From assembly GCA_902631785.1 (NCBI GenBank), contig CACOZT010000001.1, forward strand, positions 258,741-322,740: a stretch of 64,000 nucleotides of DNA, in the 5' to 3' direction. This document shows positions 1 to 9,863 of the stretch, piece after piece (positions within the stretch are counted from its first letter, which is position 1; every line of letters starts with the position of its first letter). A program made the position numbers and the translations under genes. The notes beneath the pieces are model-generated. The model had not been told where the DNA came from. It saw nothing but the letters and a program-made list of their open reading frames with translations, and did no database searches. Origin of the DNA: an uncultured SAR86 cluster bacterium (GTDB taxonomy: Bacteria; Pseudomonadota; Gammaproteobacteria; Magnimaribacterales; D2472).

Positions 1-106
1 TACCCCAGATTATAGTGCTACAAAGCTCTTAGAGGTTATAGATGCACTAACTTCTGATGATTCTGGTAAATTGTATGCTTGGAATGGAGAAGAAATTCAA
101 CCATAA
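1..106 (+). CDS. SDR-family oxidoreductase, C-terminal end only
   Basis: Only the last 34 codons are in the window, with the stop TAA at 104-106. The visible end includes DSGKLYAWNGEEIQP. This resembles the extreme C-terminus of short-chain dehydrogenases/reductases, which often close with a D-S-G-K-aromatic segment, an Asn/Asp-Gly and E-I near the last residues. The Rossmann fold and catalytic Tyr-Lys lie outside the window, so the family call rests on this tail alone and the substrate cannot be guessed. A terminator follows directly. Confidence 0.5.
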   Translation, partial: TPDYSATKLLEVIDALTSDDSGKLYAWNGEEIQP

Positions 107-108
107 AA

Positions 109-136
109 AAACCCAGCATGAAGCTGGGTTTTTCTG
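109..136. terminator. Bidirectional rho-independent terminator
   Basis: A perfect hairpin, AAACCCAGC (109-117) and GCTGGGTTT (123-131) with a 5-nt loop, is flanked by A-runs on the left and T-runs on the right. It can terminate the plus-strand SDR gene and the minus-strand proteorhodopsin gene, whose stop codon is about 12 nt away. Confidence 0.85.
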
Positions 137-147
137 AATAAAAACTA

Positions 148-879
148 TTATTCTGAGTCGCTAACAGCAGCTACATAAATAGCTAAACCAAATGCGATTT
201 TGTTAATGAAATCAGCATAGTTATAGATTAAGTTAGCGTTCGCCATGTCAGCATTATCTCCGACACCTACCCAATATCCTATTGGATAAATTGCCCAACC
301 TATAGTAACAATTAATCTAATTGTTCCGAAGGCACTTTGAGCAGCGGCATTACCACTTGAAGCATTAAGTTTTCCAGCTTCACCAGAAAATACTTCATAA
401 ATGATATATAACCAAGCGATTACTCCAACGATACCAGCAGCATTTGCTGGAGCAGATCCAGTTTCTCCCATGAAACCAGCGATAAGCATTACTAATGATG
501 CTCCAAGTAGTTTCCAGAATAGACCAGAGCTTACGTTTGTGCATACTTTAAGAATCAAGTAGAACTCGATAATTTGAAGTGGCACAGTAATTAGCCAGTC
601 AATGTATCTGTATACAGTTGGTGATGTACCTGTATCGGCCCAAACACCTCTCATATATAGATAATGCCAAAACGCCACACCAGTAACTAAACCAGCGACT
701 GATAATGAAGTTTTCCATTTGCCGTGTACTCTGTCTCTTTCTACAAAGAAGAATACAGTAGCAGCTAGCATAGCAGCAGTTACAATCCAGAATGACATTC
801 CTGTCATATCGCTTGTGCTTAGATCTGAAGCAAAAGCAGGAAGCGCAACCACGCCTGCAAGTGTTAATAAAAATTTCAT
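148..879 (-). CDS. Proteorhodopsin, light-driven proton pump, blue-tuned
   Basis: A seven-helix retinal protein of 243 aa in the inner membrane. A cleavable signal peptide (about residues 1-18, ending AFAS) is typical of proteorhodopsins. Key residues are present: H72 (His75 of the reference protein), D94 proton acceptor (Asp97) in RYIDW, E105 proton donor (Glu108) and K227 as the retinal Schiff-base lysine in FINKIAFG. Q102 occupies the spectral tuning site (position 105 of the reference); Gln there means blue absorption, Leu green. The start at 879 is chosen over a TTG at 909 because AGGAG lies at 886-890 and the signal peptide begins there. No retinal or carotenoid genes are adjacent in the window. 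It appears monocistronic between a terminator and its own promoter. Confidence 0.97.
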   Translation of the reverse strand: MKFLLTLAGVVALPAFASDLSTSDMTGMSFWIVTAAMLAATVFFFVERDRVHGKWKTSLSVAGLVTGVAFWHYLYMRGVWADTGTSPTVYRYIDWLITVPLQIIEFYLILKVCTNVSSGLFWKLLGASLVMLIAGFMGETGSAPANAAGIVGVIAWLYIIYEVFSGEAGKLNASSGNAAAQSAFGTIRLIVTIGWAIYPIGYWVGVGDNADMANANLIYNYADFINKIAFGLAIYVAAVSDSE

Positions 880-902
880 ATATAACTCCTTATATAAGTA
901 GT

Positions 903-920
903 GGAGCAATAATTTACTCC
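903..920 (-). promoter_or_regulatory. Hairpin in the proteorhodopsin 5' UTR
   Basis: On the minus strand GGAGTAA (914-920) can pair with TTGCTCC (903-909) around a 4-nt loop, with one wobble pair. A G-run just upstream in the transcript extends into a Shine-Dalgarno-like GGGGGGAG that is not followed by a start codon, about 35 nt before the true AGGAG. A role in translation or mRNA stability is inference. Confidence 0.45.
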
Positions 921-942
921 CCCCATTTCATATGAACTTCTT

Positions 943-971
943 ATGATACAAAAATCTTAAAAATGTATCAA
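943..971 (-). promoter_or_regulatory. Sigma-70 promoter of proteorhodopsin
   Basis: On the minus strand there is a -35 TTGATA (966-971) and a -10 TATCAT (943-948), each matching 5 of 6 consensus bases, separated by exactly 17 bp. The hexamers are part of an inverted repeat, TGATACA (944-950) and TGTATCA (964-970), so a symmetric regulator could also bind here. The predicted transcript starts near 936 and has a 5' UTR of about 57 nt. Confidence 0.65.
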
Positions 972-1081
972 ATTTGAGCTATGTAATATAAATCACTGTT
1001 ATTTATAGTTATAAATTATGATATTTGTTTTTTTTTCTTCAAAAAAGATAGATTTAAATACTAAAATTAATATCAAACACT

Positions 1082-1090
1082 TGTGATAAT
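1082..1090 (+). promoter_or_regulatory. Extended -10 promoter of the CoA-transferase gene
   Basis: TGTGATAAT is an extended -10 element (TG at 1082-1083, hexamer GATAAT at 1085-1090). It lies 18 nt before the start codon of the CoA-transferase and diverges from the proteorhodopsin promoter. No clear -35 is seen. Confidence 0.4.
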
Positions 1091-1108
1091 ATAAATTTAA
1101 AAAGATTT

Positions 1109-2317
1109 ATGAATAAAAGTTCATCTTCAAAACCATTAAAAGGCATCAAAGTTCTAGAATTTTCTAATATGATAACTTGCTCTTTAGCAGCAATGACTAT
1201 GGCTTCACAAGGGGCAGAAGTGATTAAGGTAGAACCTCCTGAGGGCGGAGATAAAATGAGGCGTTTGGGGACTCAAAAAAATGGTGTATCAGGCTTTTTT
1301 CACAATTGTAATCGAGGTAAAAGATCTCTTGCAATTGATCTCAAATCTAGCGCAGGAGTTAAAGCAGTCAAACAGTTAGCTTCTGAATCAGATATCCTAA
1401 TGCATAACTATAGACCTGGCATTATGGATAAGTTAAACATAGGTTCAAATACTCTTAGAGAGCTTAATCCAAAATTGATCTTTATTGCTGTAAGTGGATT
1501 TGGCACTCAGGGACCAATGGCCAACTTGCCGGCATTTGACCATGTCATACAAGGATTTGCAGGTTTTACAGATTTGCAATCATCTGACGAAAAATCTTTT
1601 GACTACATTAAAACTTTTATTTGTGACAAGGTTACAGCATACACAGTATGTCAGGCAGCAACTGCCGCACTATATGCAAGAACTCATACTAAATCAGGGC
1701 AACATATAGATATTTCCATGTTGCATGCATGTCTCTCATTTATGTGGCCTGATGGAATGATGCATAGAACATTAAAAGATGATGATAGGATTGAAATGTC
1801 TCCAGGATCAGATTATTTTCAAACTATAAATTATAGCGATGGCGGGGTAGCTGTCGCTGCTCTTACTGATGAACATTATGAGGTTCTTCTTCCAATGTTA
1901 GGCTATCCTGAACTTGTGGGTACTCCGATATTTGCTTCAATTGCATCGAGAATGACTAATATGAAAGAGGTGATGAGAACTCACAAAGAACCAAAGAAAG
2001 ATATAGGCGTTGAAAAAGCAATTGAAATCCTTACGGCTGCTGACATTCCATGCTCACCTTGCACTAAAAGAGACAATATTGAGACTGTAGAACAAATTAA
2101 GGCAATAAGTGCTCTTGAAACATATGTTACAAAAGCAATGGGTAAGTTAACTGTTACAACGCCTCCTATTCAATTCGATGGTAAATTAACATCACATCCT
2201 GAGCCAAGCCCACTTTTAGGAGAACACAGCAAAGAAATACTTCAAGAGCTTGGGTGGGAAAACTCAGAAATCACAAAATTAATCGATACAGGAAATGTTT
2301 ACTTATCAAAAGTATGA
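1109..2317 (+). CDS. CaiB/BaiF-type (family III) CoA-transferase
   Basis: A 402-aa cytoplasmic enzyme of the family III CoA-transferases, which move CoA between carboxylic acids through an aspartyl-CoA intermediate. The N-terminus GIKVLEFSN with the following GAEVIKVEPPEGGD is the family signature. NRGKRSLAIDLK (68-79) is the conserved CoA-binding loop. D173 in ICDKVTAYT corresponds to the catalytic Asp. The length fits the usual 380-410 aa. Substrates (carnitine, formyl/oxalate, succinyl and others) cannot be told from the sequence. It stands alone downstream of its own promoter; coaD follows after 42 bp and may be cotranscribed. Confidence 0.9.
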   Translation: MNKSSSSKPLKGIKVLEFSNMITCSLAAMTMASQGAEVIKVEPPEGGDKMRRLGTQKNGVSGFFHNCNRGKRSLAIDLKSSAGVKAVKQLASESDILMHNYRPGIMDKLNIGSNTLRELNPKLIFIAVSGFGTQGPMANLPAFDHVIQGFAGFTDLQSSDEKSFDYIKTFICDKVTAYTVCQAATAALYARTHTKSGQHIDISMLHACLSFMWPDGMMHRTLKDDDRIEMSPGSDYFQTINYSDGGVAVAALTDEHYEVLLPMLGYPELVGTPIFASIASRMTNMKEVMRTHKEPKKDIGVEKAIEILTAADIPCSPCTKRDNIETVEQIKAISALETYVTKAMGKLTVTTPPIQFDGKLTSHPEPSPLLGEHSKEILQELGWENSEITKLIDTGNVYLSKV

Positions 2318-2341
2318 TTGATATTTCCAATAGCAATATAA

Positions 2342-3648
<1,307 letters not shown>

Positions 3649-3651
3649 TTT

Positions 3652-4986
3652 TTATTTAAGTAAATTATTTATCTCTACAATATCACCAGGACTAATAGTT
3701 CCAGCAGCAAGTGCTAGTCTTAAGTTTGCAAGAATGTAGTCATATTTTGCATTTGCAAGATTTTTTTCAGCGCTGTAGAGGTTTTTTTCTGCTTGAAGAA
3801 GATCCACAACGTTTCGTGTTCCAACTTTGTACCCAACTTGAGTTGCTTCAAGAGCACTAGTTGCAGAGACAACTGCTTGTTCTTGTGCTTCTACGTTGGC
3901 CACTAAAGTGACAACATTTGAAAATTGAGATCTTACTTCTTGAATAATTCTCCTTTCTGTAAATAGGCTATTTTCATCAGCTTCATTATATTGAGAATAT
4001 GCTTGCTTTCTTCTTGAGCTTACAGCTCCTCCTTGAAATATTGGTACGCTTAATTGAATAGCATAATTTCTTCTTCCTGTTACAGCTGGGACAGGAATTC
4101 CCTGACCATTGATTTCAAATCCCTCATAGTTAAATTGGTTTGTTTCAGATTCTGAACCGGATCCAACTATATCTATTTTTGGAAGATGATTTGATGCAGC
4201 ACTTCTTGCGTTGCTTTTAGCTGCATCTTTTCTTAAGTATGCAGCTTTAAGTTGGTAATTATTTTCTAGGGCTGTTTTAACCCATTCTTCTTTAGAATTG
4301 GGAAAAGGAGATGAAACGCTTAGGTTATTTCCTAATTCATCCAGTGAAAAAATTTCTCTTCCAATAAGAGCATTTAGCGCCTCTCTTGCTGAAAATAAAT
4401 TTCCTTCATTGTTGATTCTTGCAGCCTTGCTTAAATCAAATGCTAACTGAGCTTCTTGAACACCAGTAATTGCTGATAAACCTACTTCGTATCTTTGCTG
4501 AGCTTGATCAAGTTGTTTTTTTATAGCTTTTTCTTCTGAAATCGCAGCATTTAAATTATCGATTGCTCTTAAAACCCCAAAATACAACTCTGCTGTTCTT
4601 AGTAAGAGATTTTGTTGCTGATATGCAAAATCTGCCTCAGCAGCATTTGTTAAAGATTTGGATCTTTTAAAATTGAACCATGTATCAAGTCTAAATAGAG
4701 GTTGTGATACTCTCGCAGATTTTGAAAATGAATTATATTCCTGTTGCAGAACATCATTTTGATAATATTCGTTCCAATTAGTTGAACCACTTAAGGTTAT
4801 GCTTGGTAAAAGTGCAGCTCTGCCTTGAACTACTATCTGTTTATCAGCTAGATAAGAATATTCAGCAGCCTTATATGTTGGATCATTTTCAAGAGCTTCA
4901 TTGTATATTTCTAAAATATTTTCAGCAGTAGCAAAGGAACTTATTATAAAAATAAAAGTGAATTTGAATCTTTTGGAATGCAGCAT
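3652..4986 (-). CDS. tolC: TolC-family outer membrane efflux/secretion channel
   Basis: A 444-aa outer membrane efflux protein with a signal peptide (cleavage near SSFATA). It has two repeats of the OEP domain, rich in Ala/Gln coiled-coil helices such as LNAAISEEKAIKKQLDQAQQ and TSALEATQVGYKVGTRNVVD. ILEIYNEALENDPTYKAAE at the mature N-terminus is typical of TolC of type I secretion and RND pumps. It is the only outer membrane efflux channel in the window, while the inner membrane pump and adaptor are at 35501-39543. An operator matching those of that pump overlaps the predicted promoter, which suggests joint control. mutM follows in the same direction. Confidence 0.93.
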   Translation of the reverse strand: MLHSKRFKFTFIFIISSFATAENILEIYNEALENDPTYKAAEYSYLADKQIVVQGRAALLPSITLSGSTNWNEYYQNDVLQQEYNSFSKSARVSQPLFRLDTWFNFKRSKSLTNAAEADFAYQQQNLLLRTAELYFGVLRAIDNLNAAISEEKAIKKQLDQAQQRYEVGLSAITGVQEAQLAFDLSKAARINNEGNLFSAREALNALIGREIFSLDELGNNLSVSSPFPNSKEEWVKTALENNYQLKAAYLRKDAAKSNARSAASNHLPKIDIVGSGSESETNQFNYEGFEINGQGIPVPAVTGRRNYAIQLSVPIFQGGAVSSRRKQAYSQYNEADENSLFTERRIIQEVRSQFSNVVTLVANVEAQEQAVVSATSALEATQVGYKVGTRNVVDLLQAEKNLYSAEKNLANAKYDYILANLRLALAAGTISPGDIVEINNLLK

Positions 4987-5010
4987 TTTATTTATTTTAA
5001 CTCATTTAAT

Positions 5011-5033
5011 TAATGTATGCAGTGTAAACATTA
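5011..5033 (-). promoter_or_regulatory. TetR-type operator over the tolC promoter
   Basis: Read on the minus strand this 23-bp site is TAATGTTTACACTGC followed by AT and ACATTA. It matches the operator at 35462-35484 at 21 of 23 positions; both have inverted arms TAATGT and ACATTA. It overlaps a TATAAT -10 hexamer (5030-5035) and lies 25 nt before the tolC start, so binding would block tolC transcription. That the TetR protein at 34803-35423 binds it is inferred from the shared sequence. Confidence 0.7.
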
Positions 5034-5035
5034 TA
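5030..5035 (-). promoter_or_regulatory. -10 element of tolC
   Basis: A perfect TATAAT on the minus strand about 44 nt upstream of the tolC start codon. The region 17 bp further upstream holds only a weak -35 candidate (GTAATA, 5053-5058), as would be expected of a regulated promoter. Confidence 0.45.
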
Positions 5036-5203
5036 AAAATTTTTACAATACTTATTACACATTATGAGTATTTATAATTATAAAAATTCAAATTAAGCGT
5101 TTTTTCTAACTGTTTAGAGTAGAATATCTAAAATTAAAAAACTTTTTTATGAAAAAAAATATTTACAAAAGTTTTTACAAATTATTTCTAAAGGCATAAC
5201 AAA

Positions 5204-7096
5204 TTGGCCAAGAATACATACGACTCAAAAGCAATTGAAGTTCTTTCTGGTCTTGATCCAGTCAAGAAACGACCCGGAATGTATACAGATACTTCATGCC
5301 CTAACCATTTGATACAGGAGGTTTTAGATAACTCTGTTGATGAGGCAATTTCTGGACACTGTAGCAACATAAAAGTAAAAATCCAAAAGGATGGATTTAT
5401 TAAAGTATCTGATGACGGAAGAGGGATGCCTGTTGATATTCATCCTGAGCATAAAGTTAGCGGCGTGGAGCTAATTTTGTGTAAATTGCATGCTGGAGCA
5501 AAATTTTCAGGGGATGAATATAACTTTTCTGGTGGGCTTCATGGTGTTGGAGTTTCAGTTGTAAACGCTTTGTCAGAGTCTCTTCAAGTAAATATAAAAA
5601 GAGACGCAAAAGAACATGAGATGCAATTTTCAAATGGTGATAAAAAAAATGAATTGAAATTCGTTGGAGATGTAGGATTAAGGAATACTGGAACTTCAAT
5701 AAAATTCAAACCAAATTCAGATTATTTTGAATCTGACAAAATCAAAACGGAGGAATTAAAACATTTATTAAAGGCAAAGGCTGTCCTGTGCCCTGGATTA
5801 ACAATTGATTTTCATGATGAAGGAACTAAAGAAAAGACTAAATGGTATTTTGAGGATGGACTTAAAAGTTATCTAGAGGATCAATCTGATGGCATTGATT
5901 TAATACTTGATGAATCGATCGTCTCTTCAAATTCTTCAAAAGACCAAGAGGTAGAATTTATAATTAATTGGGCTTCCAAACCATACAAAAATAAACTTGA
6001 TGAAACATATGTTAACTTAATTCCTACTGCGCAAGGAGGATCGCATTTAAATGGTTTTAAATCAGGTCTTTTGGATGCATTAAAAGAATTTTGTGAATAC
6101 CGCAGTTTGCTGCCAAAAGGATTGAAAATAAATGCAGATGACGTAATTAATAATGCTACATTTGTAGTTTCCTCAAAGATGCAAAATCCTCAATTTGCTG
6201 GACAAACTAAAGAAAGGTTGGATTCAAAAGATCATATGACTTTTGTTTCTAGCTCTACAAAAGATATTTTGAGTATTTGGTTTAATAAACATACAGAAGA
6301 AGGTGAAAAAATAGCTGAGCTTGCAATCATATCTGCTCAAGCTAGAGCTAAAGCATCATCTACAGTTGAAAGAAAGAAAACTTTCAAAGGACCTGCATTA
6401 CCTGGGAAACTCTCAGACTGTAATAGCGAGGATCTAAATGAAACAGAATTGTTTCTAGTAGAGGGAGACTCTGCTGGAGGTTCTGCAAAACAAGCTCGAG
6501 AAAGATCATTTCAAGCAATCATGCCGTTAAGAGGAAAAATTCTTAATACATGGGACTTAGAAAGTAATGAAATAATTAAGTCTCAAGAGATAAAAAATTT
6601 ATCTACTGCAATTGGAGTTCTTCCAGGTAATGCAGATGTGTCTTCGTTAAGATATGGAAAGATATGTATTTTAGCTGATGCAGATTCAGATGGTTTGCAT
6701 ATAGCTACGCTCTTATGCGCTTTATTCTTAAGACATTTCAAGGCGCTTGTAAATGATGGAAGAATATTTATTGCAATGCCTCCATTATATCGAGTTGATT
6801 GTGGCAAAGAGGTCTTATATGCACTAGACGAATTGCAAAAAGATAAGATAGTTAAAGATTTTAAGAATAAAAAAGGTAAACCAAAAATAAATATTCAACG
6901 ATTTAAGGGTTTGGGCGAGATGAATCCTTCCCAGCTTAGAGAAACTGTTATGGATCCTGAAACAAGACAACTTGTAAGGCTATCAATTTCAGCCTCAGAT
7001 AACGCAAATGCAATGATGGATCTTTTGCTTTCAAAGAAAAACGCGCCAGCAAGAAAAGAATGGCTTGAAAAGAAAGGTTCACTAGTGAGGATTTAG
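5204..7096 (+). CDS. parE: DNA topoisomerase IV subunit B
   Basis: A 630-aa ATPase subunit of topoisomerase IV, which decatenates daughter chromosomes. The GHKL ATPase domain shows [24 protein letters not shown] and [15 protein letters not shown]. The transducer domain follows, then TOPRIM with [18 protein letters not shown] and DADSDGLH, which bind Mg. The length is that of ParE (about 630), without the extra insert that makes gammaproteobacterial GyrB about 800 aa. It starts with TTG (AAAGG at 5190-5194 is the ribosome site), and the N-terminus [14 protein letters not shown] fits the family. parC follows 2 bp later in the same operon. The gene diverges from tolC across a 217-bp AT-rich gap. 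Confidence 0.96.
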   Translation: MAKNTYDSKAIEVLSGLDPVKKRPGMYTDTSCPNHLIQEVLDNSVDEAISGHCSNIKVKIQKDGFIKVSDDGRGMPVDIHPEHKVSGVELILCKLHAGAKFSGDEYNFSGGLHGVGVSVVNALSESLQVNIKRDAKEHEMQFSNGDKKNELKFVGDVGLRNTGTSIKFKPNSDYFESDKIKTEELKHLLKAKAVLCPGLTIDFHDEGTKEKTKWYFEDGLKSYLEDQSDGIDLILDESIVSSNSSKDQEVEFIINWASKPYKNKLDETYVNLIPTAQGGSHLNGFKSGLLDALKEFCEYRSLLPKGLKINADDVINNATFVVSSKMQNPQFAGQTKERLDSKDHMTFVSSSTKDILSIWFNKHTEEGEKIAELAIISAQARAKASSTVERKKTFKGPALPGKLSDCNSEDLNETELFLVEGDSAGGSAKQARERSFQAIMPLRGKILNTWDLESNEIIKSQEIKNLSTAIGVLPGNADVSSLRYGKICILADADSDGLHIATLLCALFLRHFKALVNDGRIFIAMPPLYRVDCGKEVLYALDELQKDKIVKDFKNKKGKPKINIQRFKGLGEMNPSQLRETVMDPETRQLVRLSISASDNANAMMDLLLSKKNAPARKEWLEKKGSLVRI

Positions 7097-7098
7097 AA

Positions 7099-9345
7099 AT
7101 GCCAAAAGATCAATTTAATTCTATAAGTTTAAAGAAATATGCTGAGGAGTCTTATTTAAATTATGCAATGTATGTCATTCTCGATCGTGCACTTCCAAAT
7201 GTTGGAGATGGTTTAAAACCTGTCCAAAGAAGAATTTTGTATGCCATGTCTGAATTAGGTTTAGATGCTGGTTCAAAATATAAAAAGTCCGCAAGAACTG
7301 TGGGAGATGTAATCGGAAAATTTCATCCTCATGGCGATAGTGCTGCATATGAAGCAATGGTTTTAATGGCTCAAAACTTCTCATTTAAATATCCTTTAGT
7401 TGATGGTCAAGGAAATTGGGGGTCTCAAGATGATCCAAAATCTTTTGCTGCAATGAGATATACGGAGTCAAAGTTGACGAACTTTGCGGATTTACTAATA
7501 TCTGAACTCAAATCAGGAACTGTTGACTGGCAACCAAACTTTGATGGCTCACTACTAGAACCTGTGATTTTTCCCTCCAAGATACCAATGATTCTTTTAA
7601 ATGGGACATCTGGAATAGCTGTGGGCATGGCAACAGATATACCTTCTCATAATATAAATGAAGTGATTGATGCCACTATCAAAATACTTGAGAAACCAAA
7701 ATCAGACTTAAAAGATTTGTCTAAAATAATCAAAGGTCCAGATTTTTCAAATAATGCAGCTATAGTTGCCAGCCCAGAAGAATTGGAAGAGATGTACTCC
7801 TCAGGAAGAGGTGGTTTTAAGATTCAAGCTCAATGGAGGCAAGAGAAAAATCAAATAATTATCAATGCACTTCCATATCAAGCGTCTGGATCAAAAATAT
7901 TAGAGCAAATCGCTGACCAAATGGTTAATAAGAAACTTCCTATGGTTGTTGATTTGGCTGATGAGGGCGACCATGAAGATCCAGTCAGATTAGTTATAAC
8001 CTTAAAATCAAACAGAGTTAATGCTGAAGATGTTATGAATCATCTTTATGCATCTACAGATCTTCAAAAGACTTATAGAATGAATATGAATTTAATTTCA
8101 TTGAAGGGTGGCCCAAAAGTTTTCTCACTTGTTGAACTTCTTAAAGAGTGGGTTACGTTTAGAAAGGATACTGTAAAGCGAAAGCTCGAACATCGACTTG
8201 ATCAAGTAAACGATAGACTCCATATCCTCGAGGGATTATTAACCATTTTTGTTGATCTCGATAAAGTAATAAAAATTATAAGACAATCTGATGAGCCTAA
8301 AAAAGAACTTATAAAAGCATTTAAATTATCTGAAATTCAAGCAAATGCAATTTTAGAAATTAGGTTGAGACAGCTTGCAAAACTAGAACAACTAAAAATA
8401 GAAAATGAAAGAAACGAATTAGTGAGCGAGCAAGACGAGATTGAAAAAATTCTAAAATCAAAGTCTAGACTGAAAACGTTAATTAAAAACGAATTAGTTG
8501 AGATTAGAGAATTATTTGGAGAAGAAAGGAAGTCGCCTATCATTGATTCAACAAATGCAAAAGTTTTTTCTGAAGAAGATACAATTGTTACAGAACCTAT
8601 TACTGTTGTTTTATCTAAGGCTGGTTGGATTAGAAGTGCAAAAGGACACGAAATTGATCCAAATACATTGTCTTACAGGGGGGACGATTCTTTACAAGAT
8701 TTTGCAAGAGGAAGAAGTAATCAGCTAGCAGTTTTCCTTGACTCAAATGGAAAGGCTTACTCAGTTCCAAGTCATTCCTTACCATCTGCAAGAGGAATGG
8801 GAGAGCCAATTACTGGAAGATTAAATGCTGATTCAGGTGTTCAATTTATTTCATCAGTCATAGGAACTGAAGGCAGTAAATTTTTAATAATGAATACCGC
8901 AGGATATGGCTACATTTCTGAATACCAGAATATGATATCAAATAAAAAATCGGGTAGGGCATTCATGAAGTTACCAGATAATGCAAAAATGTTGAAAGCC
9001 ATCCCTCTAAAAGATAATCATACTCACATTGCTGCGGTTTCAAATATAGGAAAGCTGTTAATTTTTAACATTGAAGAACTGCCAATTCTTGGAAAAGGAA
9101 AAGGTAACAAAATTATAAACATACCAAAAGACAAGTTAGCTGCAGGAGAGGAGTTTATGGCACATGCTCAACTTCTTGCAGATAATAGTTCTCTAAAGAT
9201 AGAAGTTGGTAAGAGATCAGTGACTTTAAAACCAAAAGATTGGGCTGAGTATGTTCTTTCAAGAGCCAAAAGAGGCAAAAAAGTTGGTAAATTAATAAAT
9301 ATTGAAAGACTAACAGAAGTAACAAAATCTGAAGAAGATTCATAA
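7099..9345 (+). CDS. parC: DNA topoisomerase IV subunit A
   Basis: A 748-aa breakage-reunion subunit that pairs with ParE. The catalytic tyrosine is Y121 in [22 protein letters not shown] (76-88) is the quinolone-resistance determining region, with Ser at the position that mutates in resistant strains of other species. A coiled-coil gate and a C-terminal beta-propeller domain follow; as in ParC the propeller lacks the canonical GyrA-box. The length fits ParC (about 750) rather than GyrA (about 870). The gene starts 2 bp after parE and is cotranscribed; DUF2244 follows after 23 bp. Confidence 0.96.
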   Translation: MPKDQFNSISLKKYAEESYLNYAMYVILDRALPNVGDGLKPVQRRILYAMSELGLDAGSKYKKSARTVGDVIGKFHPHGDSAAYEAMVLMAQNFSFKYPLVDGQGNWGSQDDPKSFAAMRYTESKLTNFADLLISELKSGTVDWQPNFDGSLLEPVIFPSKIPMILLNGTSGIAVGMATDIPSHNINEVIDATIKILEKPKSDLKDLSKIIKGPDFSNNAAIVASPEELEEMYSSGRGGFKIQAQWRQEKNQIIINALPYQASGSKILEQIADQMVNKKLPMVVDLADEGDHEDPVRLVITLKSNRVNAEDVMNHLYASTDLQKTYRMNMNLISLKGGPKVFSLVELLKEWVTFRKDTVKRKLEHRLDQVNDRLHILEGLLTIFVDLDKVIKIIRQSDEPKKELIKAFKLSEIQANAILEIRLRQLAKLEQLKIENERNELVSEQDEIEKILKSKSRLKTLIKNELVEIRELFGEERKSPIIDSTNAKVFSEEDTIVTEPITVVLSKAGWIRSAKGHEIDPNTLSYRGDDSLQDFARGRSNQLAVFLDSNGKAYSVPSHSLPSARGMGEPITGRLNADSGVQFISSVIGTEGSKFLIMNTAGYGYISEYQNMISNKKSGRAFMKLPDNAKMLKAIPLKDNHTHIAAVSNIGKLLIFNIEELPILGKGKGNKIINIPKDKLAAGEEFMAHAQLLADNSSLKIEVGKRSVTLKPKDWAEYVLSRAKRGKKVGKLINIERLTEVTKSEEDS

Positions 9346-9368
9346 TTAATTAAAAAAGGATTTTAAAA

Positions 9369-9863
9369 TTGGTTTCAATTGAAAAAAAAGAAAGTTCTGA
9401 TTATTTAATCTCTTTAAGTCCAAATAGCTCACTAATAGGCATTTATAGAATAATATTTTTAGCAAGTATCACATTAGTCTGCGGAGGAATTGCTACTATT
9501 TTTTATTTTGTTGGTGCTTCATTAATACTTCCATTTGCTGGCTTAGAATTAACTATATTATTTATTGCATTTTATTTAAGTTTCAGATGGAGCAGCAAAA
9601 AAGAAAAGATTTATATTTCTCAAGAGATTGTTAGGATAGAAAAAGGCATTAAAAAAGCTGAATACTCATGGGAGGAGTTTAGAACTTTTACATCCTTTCA
9701 GGTTAAAAGAAGTAAAGATAAAAGTTTAAGACTGAGCTTTCGATCAAAGGGTCAAGATGTATATGTCGGCGATTTTCTTAATGAGGACGACAAGAATTTA
9801 TTAAGAAATACAATAAGTGAAATTATCGAAGATTTAAATTCTTTATCTAAATTTTCCAATTAG
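9369..9863 (+). CDS. DUF2244 family integral membrane protein
   Basis: A 164-aa protein of unknown function. Features of the DUF2244 family are LSPNSSL near the N-terminus, two adjacent transmembrane helices (about 25-47 and 50-72) separated by LPFAGLEL, and a cytoplasmic beta-rich tail with W-W-x-x-F-like segments (YSWEEFRTF). The start is TTG, with AAAAAGGA at 9353-9360 as ribosome site. It probably belongs to the parE-parC transcript. In many Proteobacteria DUF2244 genes sit next to cytochrome oxidase genes; none is seen here. The end overlaps the phosphofructokinase gene tail to tail by 17 nt. Confidence 0.8.
   Translation: MVSIEKKESSDYLISLSPNSSLIGIYRIIFLASITLVCGGIATIFYFVGASLILPFAGLELTILFIAFYLSFRWSSKKEKIYISQEIVRIEKGIKKAEYSWEEFRTFTSFQVKRSKDKSLRLSFRSKGQDVYVGDFLNEDDKNLLRNTISEIIEDLNSLSKFSN

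Noticed and set aside
719-901. 60-aa plus-strand frame opposite proteorhodopsin
   Set aside because: It lies antisense to a clear gene and runs into its promoter leader; no motif or ribosome site.
148-909. Longer proteorhodopsin start at 909
   Set aside because: It uses TTG inside the leader hairpin and would bury the signal peptide; the ATG at 879 has AGGAG at the right distance.
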